From assembly GCF_002237755.1 (NCBI RefSeq), contig NZ_MWSJ01000001.1, forward strand, positions 62,001-126,000: DNA of 64,000 nucleotides, read 5' to 3'. The DNA comes from Lysinibacillus sp. KCTC 33748 (GTDB taxonomy: Bacteria; Bacillota; Bacilli; Bacillales_A; Planococcaceae). Both the position numbers and the translations under genes were made by a program. The first letter of the stretch is position 1. The number at the start of each line of letters is the position of its first letter. The notes below the pieces were generated by a model that saw nothing but the letters and a program-made list of their open reading frames with translations, ran no database searches and was not told where the DNA came from. Below are positions 17,958 to 25,382 of this stretch, piece by piece.

Positions 17958-17979
17958 ATAGGTAACTGATGTTACCTAT
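17958..17979. promoter_or_regulatory. Operator palindrome of unit A
   Basis: ATAGGTAAC and GTTACCTAT arms with four bases between them, at the same place as the longer perfect palindrome of unit B. The promoter boxes here (TTGCAT, TTACAT) are weaker than in unit B. Confidence 0.6.
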
Positions 17980-17997
17980 CGAGGGAGGGGAATTTTT

Positions 17998-18469
17998 TTG
18001 GCACCTAAAGTACAGAAGAAATTTTAATGGATTGTGCTTTTGAAATGGCTAGAAAAAATGGGTTTGATAGTGTTAATGCAAGAGATTTAGCAAAAGAATT
18101 AGGGGTTGTTCGACAAAGCCTATATTTTATAGCGAAAGAATGTTTCGAGGCATACAAGAAAGTTCTTTTTGGGGAATGGGGTTAGCTTATATAAAGTTTG
18201 CGCGAGAGGAAAAAAAGTTATTTGAGCTGTTATTCCTATCCAATAAATATAAGATCACTAGCTTTTCAGAATTAGTAAATGAGGTAGAAAACCAAGGAAT
18301 TATAGCGCTAATTTCAAACCTCTGCTAAGTCTCTATTTATAGATATATGGTTAACTACGCATGGTATTGCGATAAATACTTGCGATTTAGACAGCTCGGA
18401 AATTGAGGGTATTTTAAAAGACGTTTTTGAAGGTGTAAAACAAAAATTATTGAATGGAGAGAATAAATG
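17998..18469 (+). pseudogene. Decayed TetR regulator gene (unit A copy)
   Basis: It aligns with the intact TetR gene at 19655-20224. Differences that break it are: a deletion in the first ten codons, an extra G in the run before TTGTTCGACAAAG that shifts the frame within the helix-turn-helix, a deletion of roughly 70 bases covering the end of that domain, a loss of about 20 bases in the ligand domain and a further 12-base loss. The 3' end still overlaps the CPBP start by four bases. No functional repressor can be made from it. Confidence 0.85.
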
Positions 18470-19234
18470 AAAATGAAAAATTCACCTATTCTTTTATCGA
18501 TACTATTCACTTTGCTTGCACTTGTTTTTCCTGCCATAGCTGGTGTAATTGTAACTGCCAAAAATATAAGTAGCTTAAGCTCTATATTTTTGATTCAATT
18601 TATTGCCACTGCAGGTGGTGTTCTAGTTACTCTTTGGATCATGAAAAAAAGTAAATTCTCTTTCCGGGATTTCGGATTTAGAAAATTTAAAGCAGAGGCA
18701 TGGATAGCTGTTATCATTGTTTCTGAACTGGTTGCATTCATTAATGGTATTACAGATCAAGATGGTTTTTCTGCGCAATATTTATTTATTTTGCTTCTAC
18801 TTGTTATTGCCGTTGGTTTTTGTGAAGAGCTTATTTTCCGAGGTCTAATTTTTAACTATTTATCAGCTAAAGGGCTTAAAGTAGCTATTTTAGGTTCCTC
18901 TATTTTGTTTGGTATTGGACATCTTGCAAATTTAGCTTCCGGTGCAGATTTTTTAATGACATTATTACAAATTACTTATGCATTCCTCTTTGGGCTAGTT
19001 TGTGCAGAAATTGTTGCAAAGACAAAAAGTATTATTTTTCCAATTATCTGGCACGCTATGCACGATTTTATTGCATTCATGACTGATAAAAGTGAGCCGG
19101 ATGTTCTTGCTGTTTCTATTTATGTCTTTCAATGTCTAGTGCTAATTGGTCTCGCAATTTATTTCTGGAGAGTTTTATTCTCTAAGAAAGATGGAGAGAG
19201 AAATAAAAAAGGGAAGCCTGAAAGCTACGTTTAA
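18467..19234 (+). CDS. CPBP family intramembrane protease (unit A)
   Basis: The 255-residue polytopic membrane protein has about seven hydrophobic segments. The CPBP/Abi motifs are intact: EELIFRG (glutamates near residue 119), FGIGHLAN, and HAMHDFIAF near the C-terminus. Family members are Rce1-like glutamate-type intramembrane proteases, some giving self-immunity to bacteriocins. The ATG at 18467 overlaps the end of the TetR pseudogene and uses its GGAGAG site. It is a close paralogue of the gene at 20221-20982. The substrate is unknown. Since its own repressor is dead, the copy at 19655 may control both. Confidence 0.85.
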   Translation: MKMKNSPILLSILFTLLALVFPAIAGVIVTAKNISSLSSIFLIQFIATAGGVLVTLWIMKKSKFSFRDFGFRKFKAEAWIAVIIVSELVAFINGITDQDGFSAQYLFILLLLVIAVGFCEELIFRGLIFNYLSAKGLKVAILGSSILFGIGHLANLASGADFLMTLLQITYAFLFGLVCAEIVAKTKSIIFPIIWHAMHDFIAFMTDKSEPDVLAVSIYVFQCLVLIGLAIYFWRVLFSKKDGERNKKGKPESYV

Positions 19235-19241
19235 ACAAGAT

Positions 19242-19281
19242 AAAAAGGCATTTACTCATTCATTTGAGTGGATGCTTTTTT
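19242..19281 (+). terminator. Terminator of the unit A CPBP gene
   Basis: AAAAAGGCATTTACTCA pairs imperfectly with TTGAGTGGATGCTTTTTT. Two positions have drifted from the perfect unit B version. Confidence 0.75.
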
Positions 19282-19304
19282 GATGAGCTAATGTTGAAGC
19301 GTCT

Positions 19305-19490
19305 TCTTTGTTTATCCGAATAGGTAAAGCTCCTTACAGGGCAGCGTCGATACTAATGGTGGAGGGAGGTTCTGTGAACATTTTACCCTCGGAGAGTAAG
19401 GTTTTTATTCAGATTGAACATCGACAAGTTGTTATCTATAAAGTTAGTAGGGCATCAGTGAAAGATTTTGTTCTGCTAAAAGCAATCTTT
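19305..19490 (-). pseudogene. 3' fragment of a duplicated threonine/serine dehydratase gene
   Basis: The plus-strand sequence matches the end of the dehydratase gene at 21045-21340 (for example AATAGGTAAAGCTCCTT, then TTTTACCCTCGGAGAGTAAGG), with frame-breaking losses. The match ends at 19490, where unit B begins, so the fragment was carried along when the module duplicated. Confidence 0.8.
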
Positions 19491-19584
19491 GGGGAGTTCA
19501 AGGACTTTCTTTGGAAAAAAGCTCATTTACCAAGTTGAACTCTTTTTGCTTTTTCAAAACTTTCGATTAGTATCACATATCGTA

Positions 19585-19639
19585 TTGACATAGACAGGAA
19601 AATATTGTTATTTTATAGGTAACAAGTGTTACCTATAAA
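19585..19639 (+). promoter_or_regulatory. Promoter and TetR operator of unit B
   Basis: TTGACA (19585-19590) and TATTTT (19609-19614, 18-base spacer) are followed at 19612-19639 by a perfect palindrome, TTTATAGGTAACA / TGTTACCTATAAA with two bases between arms. It overlaps the minus-10 element and the start region, the usual place for a TetR operator. The binding site GGGGGG for the TTG start at 19655 lies just after it. Confidence 0.7.
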
Positions 19640-19654
19640 GGGGGGCGAATTTTT

Positions 19655-20224
19655 TTGGCACCAAAAGAGAGATTTACAGAGGAAATTTTATTGGATTGTG
19701 CTTTTGAAATGACTAGGAAAAGTGGCATTGATAGTGTGAATGCAAGGGATTTGGGAAAAGAATTAGGTTGTTCGACAAAGCCTATTTTTCGATTATTCTC
19801 AAGTATGGACGATTTGAAGTATGCCATATATGAAAGAGCTAGCAATCTTTATAACGAAAGAATGTTTAAGGGCTTGCAAGAAAGTTCTTTTTTAGGAATG
19901 GGGTTAGCTTATATTAACTTTGCTCGCGAAGAAAATAAGTTATTTGAGCTATTATTCCTATCTAATAAATATAAGATCACGAGCTTTTCGGATTTAATAA
20001 ATGACGTAGAAAATCAAGGAATTATAGCGCTAATTTCTAATTTAACGGGATTAACTCAAACCTCTGCTAAATCTCTATTTATTGATATATGGTTAACTAC
20101 GCACGGTATAGCAACAATGTGTGCGACAAATACATGCGATTTAGATAGCTCGGAAATTGAGGGTATTTTAAAAGACGTTTTTGAAGGAGTAAAACTAAAA
20201 TTATTGAATGGAGAAAATAAATGA
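19655..20224 (+). CDS. TetR family regulator (intact copy)
   Basis: The 189-residue protein starts at a TTG at 19655 behind AAAGGGGGG. It has an N-terminal TetR helix-turn-helix (residues 8-55: ILLDCAFEMTRKSGIDSVNARDLGKELGCSTKPIFRLF) and an all-helical ligand domain. It overlaps the CPBP gene by four bases (ATGA) and sits behind a perfect palindrome, so it is very likely an autorepressor of the TetR-CPBP pair. The inducer is unknown. A broken twin lies at 17998-18469. Confidence 0.85.
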   Translation: MAPKERFTEEILLDCAFEMTRKSGIDSVNARDLGKELGCSTKPIFRLFSSMDDLKYAIYERASNLYNERMFKGLQESSFLGMGLAYINFAREENKLFELLFLSNKYKITSFSDLINDVENQGIIALISNLTGLTQTSAKSLFIDIWLTTHGIATMCATNTCDLDSSEIEGILKDVFEGVKLKLLNGENK

Positions 20225-20982
20225 AAATGAAAAATTCACCTATTCTTTTATCGATGCTATTTACTTTGCTAGCACTTATTTTTCCTTTCATAGCTGGTGT
20301 AATTATAGCTGTCAAAAATATAAGTAGCTTAAGCTCTATAACTTTGATTCAATTTATTGCCTTTGCAGTTGGTGTACTAGTTACTCTTTGGATCATGAAA
20401 AAAAGTAAATTCTCTTTCCAAGATTTCGGATTTAGAAAGTTTAAAGTAGAGGCGTGGATGGCTGTTATCGTTATTTCTGAGTTGACTGCATTCTTTAGTG
20501 GTATTACAGATCGAGATGGTTTTTCTGCGCAATATGTATTTATTTTGTTTCTATTTGTTATTGCCGTTGGTCTTTTTGAAGAGTTTATTTTCCGTGGCCT
20601 AATTCTCAAATATTTATCAGCGAAAGGGCTTAAAACGGCTATTATAGGCTCCTCTATTTTGTTTGGAATTGGACATTTTGTAAATGTACTTTCCGGTCAG
20701 GATTTTTTATTGACATTAATGCAAGTAGCATTTGCATGCCTCTTTGGGTTAGTTTGTGCAGAAATTGTTGCAAAGACAAAAAGTATTATGTTCCCGATTA
20801 TCTGGCACGCTTCGCATGATTTTATTGCTATTCTGACCGATAAAAGTGAGCCGAATGTTCTTGCTGTTTCTATTTATATCTTTCATTGTCTAGTGTTAAT
20901 TGGTCTCGCTATTTATTTCTGGAAAGCTTTATTTCCTAAAAAGGCGGTTATGAATTTAAAAAATCCAGAGAGTTACGTTTAA
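20221..20982 (+). CDS. CPBP family intramembrane protease (unit B)
   Basis: The 253-residue polytopic membrane protein has the CPBP motifs EEFIFRG (about residue 119), FGIGHFVN and HASHDFIA. It is translationally coupled to the TetR gene. It is nearly the same as the 18467-19234 product at the N-terminus but differs at many positions in the middle and at the C-terminal tail, so the two copies have diverged while both keeping the catalytic residues. The role may be self-immunity or processing of a membrane peptide; this is an inference from the family only. Confidence 0.87.
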   Translation: MKMKNSPILLSMLFTLLALIFPFIAGVIIAVKNISSLSSITLIQFIAFAVGVLVTLWIMKKSKFSFQDFGFRKFKVEAWMAVIVISELTAFFSGITDRDGFSAQYVFILFLFVIAVGLFEEFIFRGLILKYLSAKGLKTAIIGSSILFGIGHFVNVLSGQDFLLTLMQVAFACLFGLVCAEIVAKTKSIMFPIIWHASHDFIAILTDKSEPNVLAVSIYIFHCLVLIGLAIYFWKALFPKKAVMNLKNPESYV

Positions 20983-20993
20983 ACTCGACAGTC

Positions 20994-21033
20994 AAAAAGG
21001 CATCTACTCATTCATTTGAGTAGATGCCTTTTT
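20994..21033. terminator. Bidirectional terminator between CPBP and dehydratase genes
   Basis: Perfect 17-bp stem AAAAAGGCATCTACTCA / TGAGTAGATGCCTTTTT with a short loop; it serves both convergent genes. Confidence 0.9.
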
Positions 21034-21044
21034 GGCTAGTATCT

Positions 21045-21980
21045 TTAAGTCCAAGCCTCTAATCCAACATTGCCTCCTGTAATGAGGAAACATACTTTTT
21101 CGTTTTTATGAATAGGTAAAGCTCCTTGCAGGGCAGCGCCAATTCCAATAGAAGAGGAGGGTTCTGCGATAATTTTACCCTCGGAGAGTAAGGTTTTCAT
21201 CCCACGTTGGATCAAAGACTCATCTACACTTACAACCTCATCGACAAGCTGTTGGACAATTGGAAAATTTCGTTCCCCTGGCTGTAAAGTTAGTAGGGCA
21301 TCTGCCAAAGATTTGTGTTCGGCTAAAAGCAATCTTTCACCAGCTTCTAAGCTTTTTGTGTAACGCGAAACAACAGCGGGCTCCACACCAATTATTTTGA
21401 TATGAGGGGCTATGGATTTGACAGCAGTTGCAATGCCACTTAATAATCCACCACCACCAATAGGAACAACTATAGTATCGACAACTGGAAGCTGTGCTAC
21501 TATTTCCAAGCCTACTGTTCCTTGTCCTGCCATAATATCGTAATCATCATAAGGATGTATGTTGTAATAGCCATAATCACGACTAAGCTTTTCAGTTAGG
21601 GTATGTCTTTCTGTTAGCTTACACTGTACAACTTCTGCACCTAAGGCACGTATTCCATCAACCTTAACGGTAGGAGCTGAATCAGGTAGAACAATTGTTG
21701 CCTTACTATTTAACAGTTTGGCAGCAAAGGCAACACCTTTACCATGATTACCTGAGGATGCAGCAACTACGCCTTTTTGTAATTGTTCTAATGGTGTGGA
21801 AAGCATTTTATTGAGAGCCCCTCGAAGCTTAAAGGAGTTTGTTTTTTGCATATTCTCGGCTTTTATGTAGACGTGACATCCTAAAAGATGATCGAGACCG
21901 TTTAATTGAATAATAGGCGTTTCAAAAATATAAGGAGAAATTCTTCGTTTAGCAGCATGAATTTGTTCAAGTGTTAACAT
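21045..21980 (-). CDS. Threonine/serine dehydratase, catabolic type without ACT domain
   Basis: The 311-residue fold-type II PLP enzyme has the cofactor lysine in NSFKLRGAL (Lys51), SSGNHGKGVA, and the phosphate-binding GGGGLLSG (about 174). It ends at about the point where the catalytic domain does, so it lacks the regulatory ACT domains of IlvA. It would deaminate threonine to 2-oxobutanoate or serine to pyruvate; a serine racemase activity is also possible in this group. The last third of the gene was captured in a tandem duplication; a relic lies at 19305-19490. It is divergent from ywiB. Confidence 0.85.
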   Translation of the reverse strand: MLTLEQIHAAKRRISPYIFETPIIQLNGLDHLLGCHVYIKAENMQKTNSFKLRGALNKMLSTPLEQLQKGVVAASSGNHGKGVAFAAKLLNSKATIVLPDSAPTVKVDGIRALGAEVVQCKLTERHTLTEKLSRDYGYYNIHPYDDYDIMAGQGTVGLEIVAQLPVVDTIVVPIGGGGLLSGIATAVKSIAPHIKIIGVEPAVVSRYTKSLEAGERLLLAEHKSLADALLTLQPGERNFPIVQQLVDEVVSVDESLIQRGMKTLLSEGKIIAEPSSSIGIGAALQGALPIHKNEKVCFLITGGNVGLEAWT

Positions 21981-22186
21981 ATAGCAACCCTCATTTCAAC
22001 AAAGTGATGAAAAATTCAGACTTTATAACATAACTGTAGATTTACTGGGGATTTGTGTCAATACTTAAATGGTAAGTAATTCTGAACAAACATCGGATAG
22101 AATACTTACTTCTATCTTGAAAAAATATGAGTATTCATCCTATAATAAAAAGGTTATAGTAAAAACATTAAAAGGGAGCGTCCATA

Positions 22187-22618
22187 ATGGCGAACGAAGC
22201 AAGATCGCAGGTGAACATTAAGCTCATTTCTACGATTCGACCGATTGACGGGGAATCTGAAGGTTATGAAATGTTGCTAACAGGGCAGCTACTTGAAAAA
22301 GCAGGAAGCATATATTTGAAATATGAAGAGGTGCAGGAGGATAAAACCATCCGCACAACTATGAAGCTAGGCAATGAACAGGCATTAATTATGCGTAATG
22401 GAGCAATAAAAATGCGACTACCACTTAACATAATTGAACAACAAATGGGTCATTATGAAAGTGAATTAGGTTCAATGCCACTCGTCATAGACACGAAAGA
22501 AATGACGTTTACAAAGCAGGCAGTAAGCGGAGATTTCCATGTACAGTACGATTTACTAATGGGTGGGCAATCCGTTGGCAATTATACATTAGACATTACA
22601 TTTACGGAGGTACAATGA
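22187..22618 (+). CDS. ywiB: YwiB, DUF1934 beta-barrel protein
   Basis: The 143-residue protein matches the YwiB/DUF1934 family: [29 protein letters not shown], then [17 protein letters not shown]. Family members adopt a lipocalin-like barrel of unknown ligand. The ATG at 22187 follows AAAGGGAGCG. The last codon overlaps argS, a coupling also found in B. subtilis, so the two are co-transcribed. Confidence 0.9.
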   Translation: MANEARSQVNIKLISTIRPIDGESEGYEMLLTGQLLEKAGSIYLKYEEVQEDKTIRTTMKLGNEQALIMRNGAIKMRLPLNIIEQQMGHYESELGSMPLVIDTKEMTFTKQAVSGDFHVQYDLLMGGQSVGNYTLDITFTEVQ

Positions 22619-24285
22619 TGAACGCAGTAGAACAAGTACAACAAGCCATTAAAGTAGCAATTGCGCAGGCTGTTGAAAAAGCTGGTTTAGTCGAAGCTGG
22701 CACAGAGTTAAATATTCACCTAGAAACACCTAAGGATAAGGCGAATGGGGACTATGCAACAAACATTGCAATGCAATTAACGAAGTTAGCAAAAAAACCA
22801 CCTCGTGCAATTGCAGAAGCAATATTAGAAAACCTAGACACAGCAGGTACAGATATTGAAAAAATCGATATTGCTGGCCCTGGATTCATGAATATTACTG
22901 TGCGTAAAGATTTCCTAACAGGTGTAGTAAAAGCAGTGCTTGAGCAAGGTGTAGATTATGGCCGTTCAAATGCTGGCGCAGGAGAAAAAATTCAAGTTGA
23001 ATTTGTATCTGCAAATCCAACAGGAGATCTTCATTTAGGTCATGCACGTGGAGCTTCTGTAGGGGATTCATTATGCAATGTGTTAGATATGGCAGGTTAC
23101 GCAGTATCTCGTGAATACTACATTAACGATGCAGGTAACCAAATTAATAACTTAGCGTATTCACTTGAAGCGCGTTATAAGCAAGCTTTAGGATTGGATG
23201 CTGAGATGCCAGAGGATGGCTACCACGGTCAAGATATTATTGAAATCGCTGGTAAACTAGTAGGAGAGCATGGCGATGCAATTTTATCAAAATCTGAAGA
23301 AGAACGTTTTGCATTCTTCCGTCAACATGGTTTAGCGTTAGAATTAGCCAAGTTAAAAACAGACCTTGCAAACTTCCGTGTAAACTTTGATGAGTGGTAT
23401 TCAGAAACATCACTATACGAAAACGGCAAAATCGAAGTAGCGTTAGATAAACTGAAAGCGAATGGCCATGTATTTGAAGAAGACGGTGCAACTTGGTTCC
23501 GTTCGACAACTTTTGGTGACGATAAAGACCGCGTATTAATTAAAAATGATGGCTCTTTCACATATCTGACTCCAGATATCGCATACCATGAAGATAAAAT
23601 TGTACGTGGCTTCGATAAATTAATTAATATTTGGGGCGCTGATCACCACGGCTATATCCCACGTATGAAAGCTGCTATTCAGGCGCTTGGTTACGACCGT
23701 GATACACTTGAAGTAGAAATCATCCAAATGGTTCAACTTTATAAAAACGGTGAGAAATTCAAAATGTCTAAACGTACAGGGAACGCTGTTACAATGCGTG
23801 AGCTTGTAGAAGAAGTTGGCTTAGACGCAGTTCGTTACTTCTTCGTGAAAACTGCAGGCGATTCTCACATGGACTTTGACCTTGACCTTGCCGTATCTCA
23901 ATCAAACGAAAACCCAGTGTATTACGCACAATATGCGCATGCACGTATTTCTTCAATTTTACGCTCAGCAAATGAGCAAGGCTTTGCTGCAACAACAGAT
24001 CATTTAAGCCTTTTAACTGCTGAAAAAGAAATCGATTTACTGAAAAAAGTGGGCGACTTCCCGAAAATGGTAGCAGATGCTGCGAAGCACCGTACACCAC
24101 ACCGTATCGCCAACTACATTCAAGAAACAGCAGCTGCATTCCACAGCTTCTATAACGCTGAAAAAGTGTTAGATGCTTCAAATAAAGAGCTAACAGAAGC
24201 TCGTTTAGCTCTTATCACTGCTGTGCGTACAACAATTGCCAACGCACTACGCTTAATCGGCGTATCAGCACCAGAAAAAATGTAA
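22618..24285 (+). CDS. argS: Arginyl-tRNA synthetase
   Basis: This class Ia aminoacyl-tRNA synthetase charges tRNA-Arg in the cytosol. The N-terminal Add-1 domain is followed by the HIGH-type motif in [11 protein letters not shown] (about residue 132), the KMSKR loop (about 382) and a C-terminal anticodon-binding DALR domain ending [19 protein letters not shown]. Two ATGs are possible, at 22615 and 22618; the second lies eight bases after GGAGG and is preferred (555 residues). It is the second gene of the ywiB-argS unit. Confidence 0.95.
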   Translation: MNAVEQVQQAIKVAIAQAVEKAGLVEAGTELNIHLETPKDKANGDYATNIAMQLTKLAKKPPRAIAEAILENLDTAGTDIEKIDIAGPGFMNITVRKDFLTGVVKAVLEQGVDYGRSNAGAGEKIQVEFVSANPTGDLHLGHARGASVGDSLCNVLDMAGYAVSREYYINDAGNQINNLAYSLEARYKQALGLDAEMPEDGYHGQDIIEIAGKLVGEHGDAILSKSEEERFAFFRQHGLALELAKLKTDLANFRVNFDEWYSETSLYENGKIEVALDKLKANGHVFEEDGATWFRSTTFGDDKDRVLIKNDGSFTYLTPDIAYHEDKIVRGFDKLINIWGADHHGYIPRMKAAIQALGYDRDTLEVEIIQMVQLYKNGEKFKMSKRTGNAVTMRELVEEVGLDAVRYFFVKTAGDSHMDFDLDLAVSQSNENPVYYAQYAHARISSILRSANEQGFAATTDHLSLLTAEKEIDLLKKVGDFPKMVADAAKHRTPHRIANYIQETAAAFHSFYNAEKVLDASNKELTEARLALITAVRTTIANALRLIGVSAPEKM

Positions 24286-24300
24286 TAATCGTCTTTCCAG

Positions 24301-24333
24301 CCCCCGGCACGATCATGTGCCGGGGGTTTTTTT
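24301..24333 (+). terminator. argS intrinsic terminator
   Basis: CCCCCGGCAC (24301-24310) pairs with GTGCCGGGGG, followed by seven Ts. Confidence 0.93.
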
Positions 24334-24344
24334 CTGTTTTAGGA

Positions 24345-24860
24345 AGCAAGAGCGGTTGAGGTGACGGAAAGAGTGGCCGGGGTGACGGAAAGAACGGTTG
24401 AGGTGACGGAAAGAGCGGTTGAGGTGACGGAAAGAGCGGTTGAGGTGACGGAAAGAGTGGTTGAGGTGACGGAAAGAGCGGTTGAGGTGACGGAAAGAGC
24501 GGTTGAGGTGACGGAAAGAGCGGTTGAGGTGACGGAAAGAGCGGTTGAGGTGACGGAAAGAGCGGTTGAGGTGACGGAAAGAGCGGTTGAGGTGACGGAA
24601 AGAGCGGTTGAGGTGACGGAAAGAGCGGTTGAGGTGACGGAAAGAGTGGTTGAGGTGACGGAAAGAGTGGCCGGGGTGACGGAAGGAGTGGCTGGGGTGA
24701 CGGAAGGAGTGGCCGAGGTGACGGAAAGAACAGTCGAAGTGACAGAAAGAACCGCTGAAGCGACGGAAATTGAAGTCATGGATAGAATCCCCAAAATCGT
24801 GGATAGAACCATCAAAATCGTGGATAGAACCCCAAAGTCATGGGTTGAACCATCAAAGTG
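24345..24860. repeat. Long 21-bp tandem array (GTGACGGAAAGAGCGGTTGAG family)
   Basis: About 20 near-identical 21-bp units run from 24354 to 24770; the centre (about 24466-24630) is eight identical units and the edges are diverged. The array then changes to about four units of a related 21-bp sequence, GTGGATAGAACCATCAAA type (about 24779-24860). Because 21 is a multiple of three and no unit contains a stop, open frames run through on both strands (24361-24900 plus, 24339-24815 minus). They have no ribosome binding site and encode only a heptad (VTERAVE), so I treat them as non-coding. A short relative lies at 1740-1871. Confidence 0.9.
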
Positions 24861-24933
24861 CCGCGTAAAATCCCTGAAACAAACAGATTTATCTCTCTAA
24901 AACTATAATTTTCTGTAAAATTCAGATATTTTG

Positions 24934-24964
24934 TTGAAGTTTACGTTAGCGTCAATGATATACT
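24934..24964 (+). promoter_or_regulatory. MerR-type promoter with 19-bp spacer
   Basis: TTGAAG (24934-24939) and TATACT (24959-24964) are separated by 19 bases, the overlong spacing typical of MerR-activated promoters. The spacer holds the dyad TTTACGTTAGCGTCAA (24940-24955), which resembles the site of LiuR-like MerR regulators of branched-chain acyl-CoA genes. The first gene of the unit encodes a MerR protein. Confidence 0.7.
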
Positions 24965-24992
24965 GATGAAAAATGGGAAAGGGGAGATGGTG

Positions 24993-25382
24993 TTGAAGAC
25001 GATTCAAGAAGTGGCTAAGCAGTTTAAGGTTTCAACACGGACAATTCGCTATTATGAGGAGCTGGGGCTGCTTCATCCCAATCGATCATCTACTAATCAA
25101 CGAACCTTTTCAAAAAAAGAATTAGCGAAGCTTAAGCTTATTTTCCGAGGAAAGCGGTACGGTTTTTCACTTGAGGAAATTAAGGAGATGGTATTGCTGT
25201 TTGATTATGATCGCACGGGCATTCAGCAGTTGGAGCGTACGGTCGAATATGGGGAACAAAAAATTGAAGAGATTGATGGCAAAATCGCAGAGCTTGTACA
25301 GATGAAAAAAGAGATACAGCAATTACAAGGCATATTTACAGAAAAATTAGCGACTTTAAAGGGAGAGATGCTTGATGAATAG
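24993..25382 (+). CDS. MerR family regulator of the acyl-CoA operon
   Basis: The preferred start is the TTG at 24993, six bases after GGGGAG, giving 129 residues; an ATG at 24966 would place the binding site inside the gene. The N-terminal MerR domain (TIQEVAKQFKVSTRTIRYYEELGLLHP) is followed by a second helix pair and a long coiled coil (about 75-125). There are no effector cysteines, so an acyl-CoA or similar ligand is more likely than a metal. It overlaps the acyl-CoA ligase gene by eight bases and probably controls its own operon through the promoter at 24934-24964. Confidence 0.83.
   Translation: MKTIQEVAKQFKVSTRTIRYYEELGLLHPNRSSTNQRTFSKKELAKLKLIFRGKRYGFSLEEIKEMVLLFDYDRTGIQQLERTVEYGEQKIEEIDGKIAELVQMKKEIQQLQGIFTEKLATLKGEMLDE

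Larger units (their letters stand above)
17833..19490. repeat. Tandem duplication unit A (TetR-CPBP module, decayed copy)
   Basis: This segment matches 19492-21337 from a shared start (GGGAGTT, then GGACTTTCTT) to a shared end (TAAAAGCAATCTTT). It contains a palindromic operator, a TetR pseudogene, an intact CPBP gene, a terminator and a piece of the dehydratase gene. Deletions have shortened it by about 190 bases relative to unit B. Confidence 0.85.
19492..21337. repeat. Tandem duplication unit B (intact TetR-CPBP module)
   Basis: It is the intact partner of 17833-19490 and runs from the upstream promoter region through TetR, CPBP, the terminator and the last third of the dehydratase gene. 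Confidence 0.85.

Noticed and set aside
18140-18328. 62-codon open frame
   Set aside because: It is a surviving segment of the broken TetR copy, not a gene of its own.
19308-19538. 76-codon open frame on the plus strand
   Set aside because: It is the antisense of a decayed dehydratase fragment and crosses the duplication junction.
24361-24900. Open frames on both strands over the 21-bp array (VTERAVE and VTSTALS heptads)
   Set aside because: The period is a multiple of three, so frames stay open by chance on both strands; no ribosome binding site, no folded domain.
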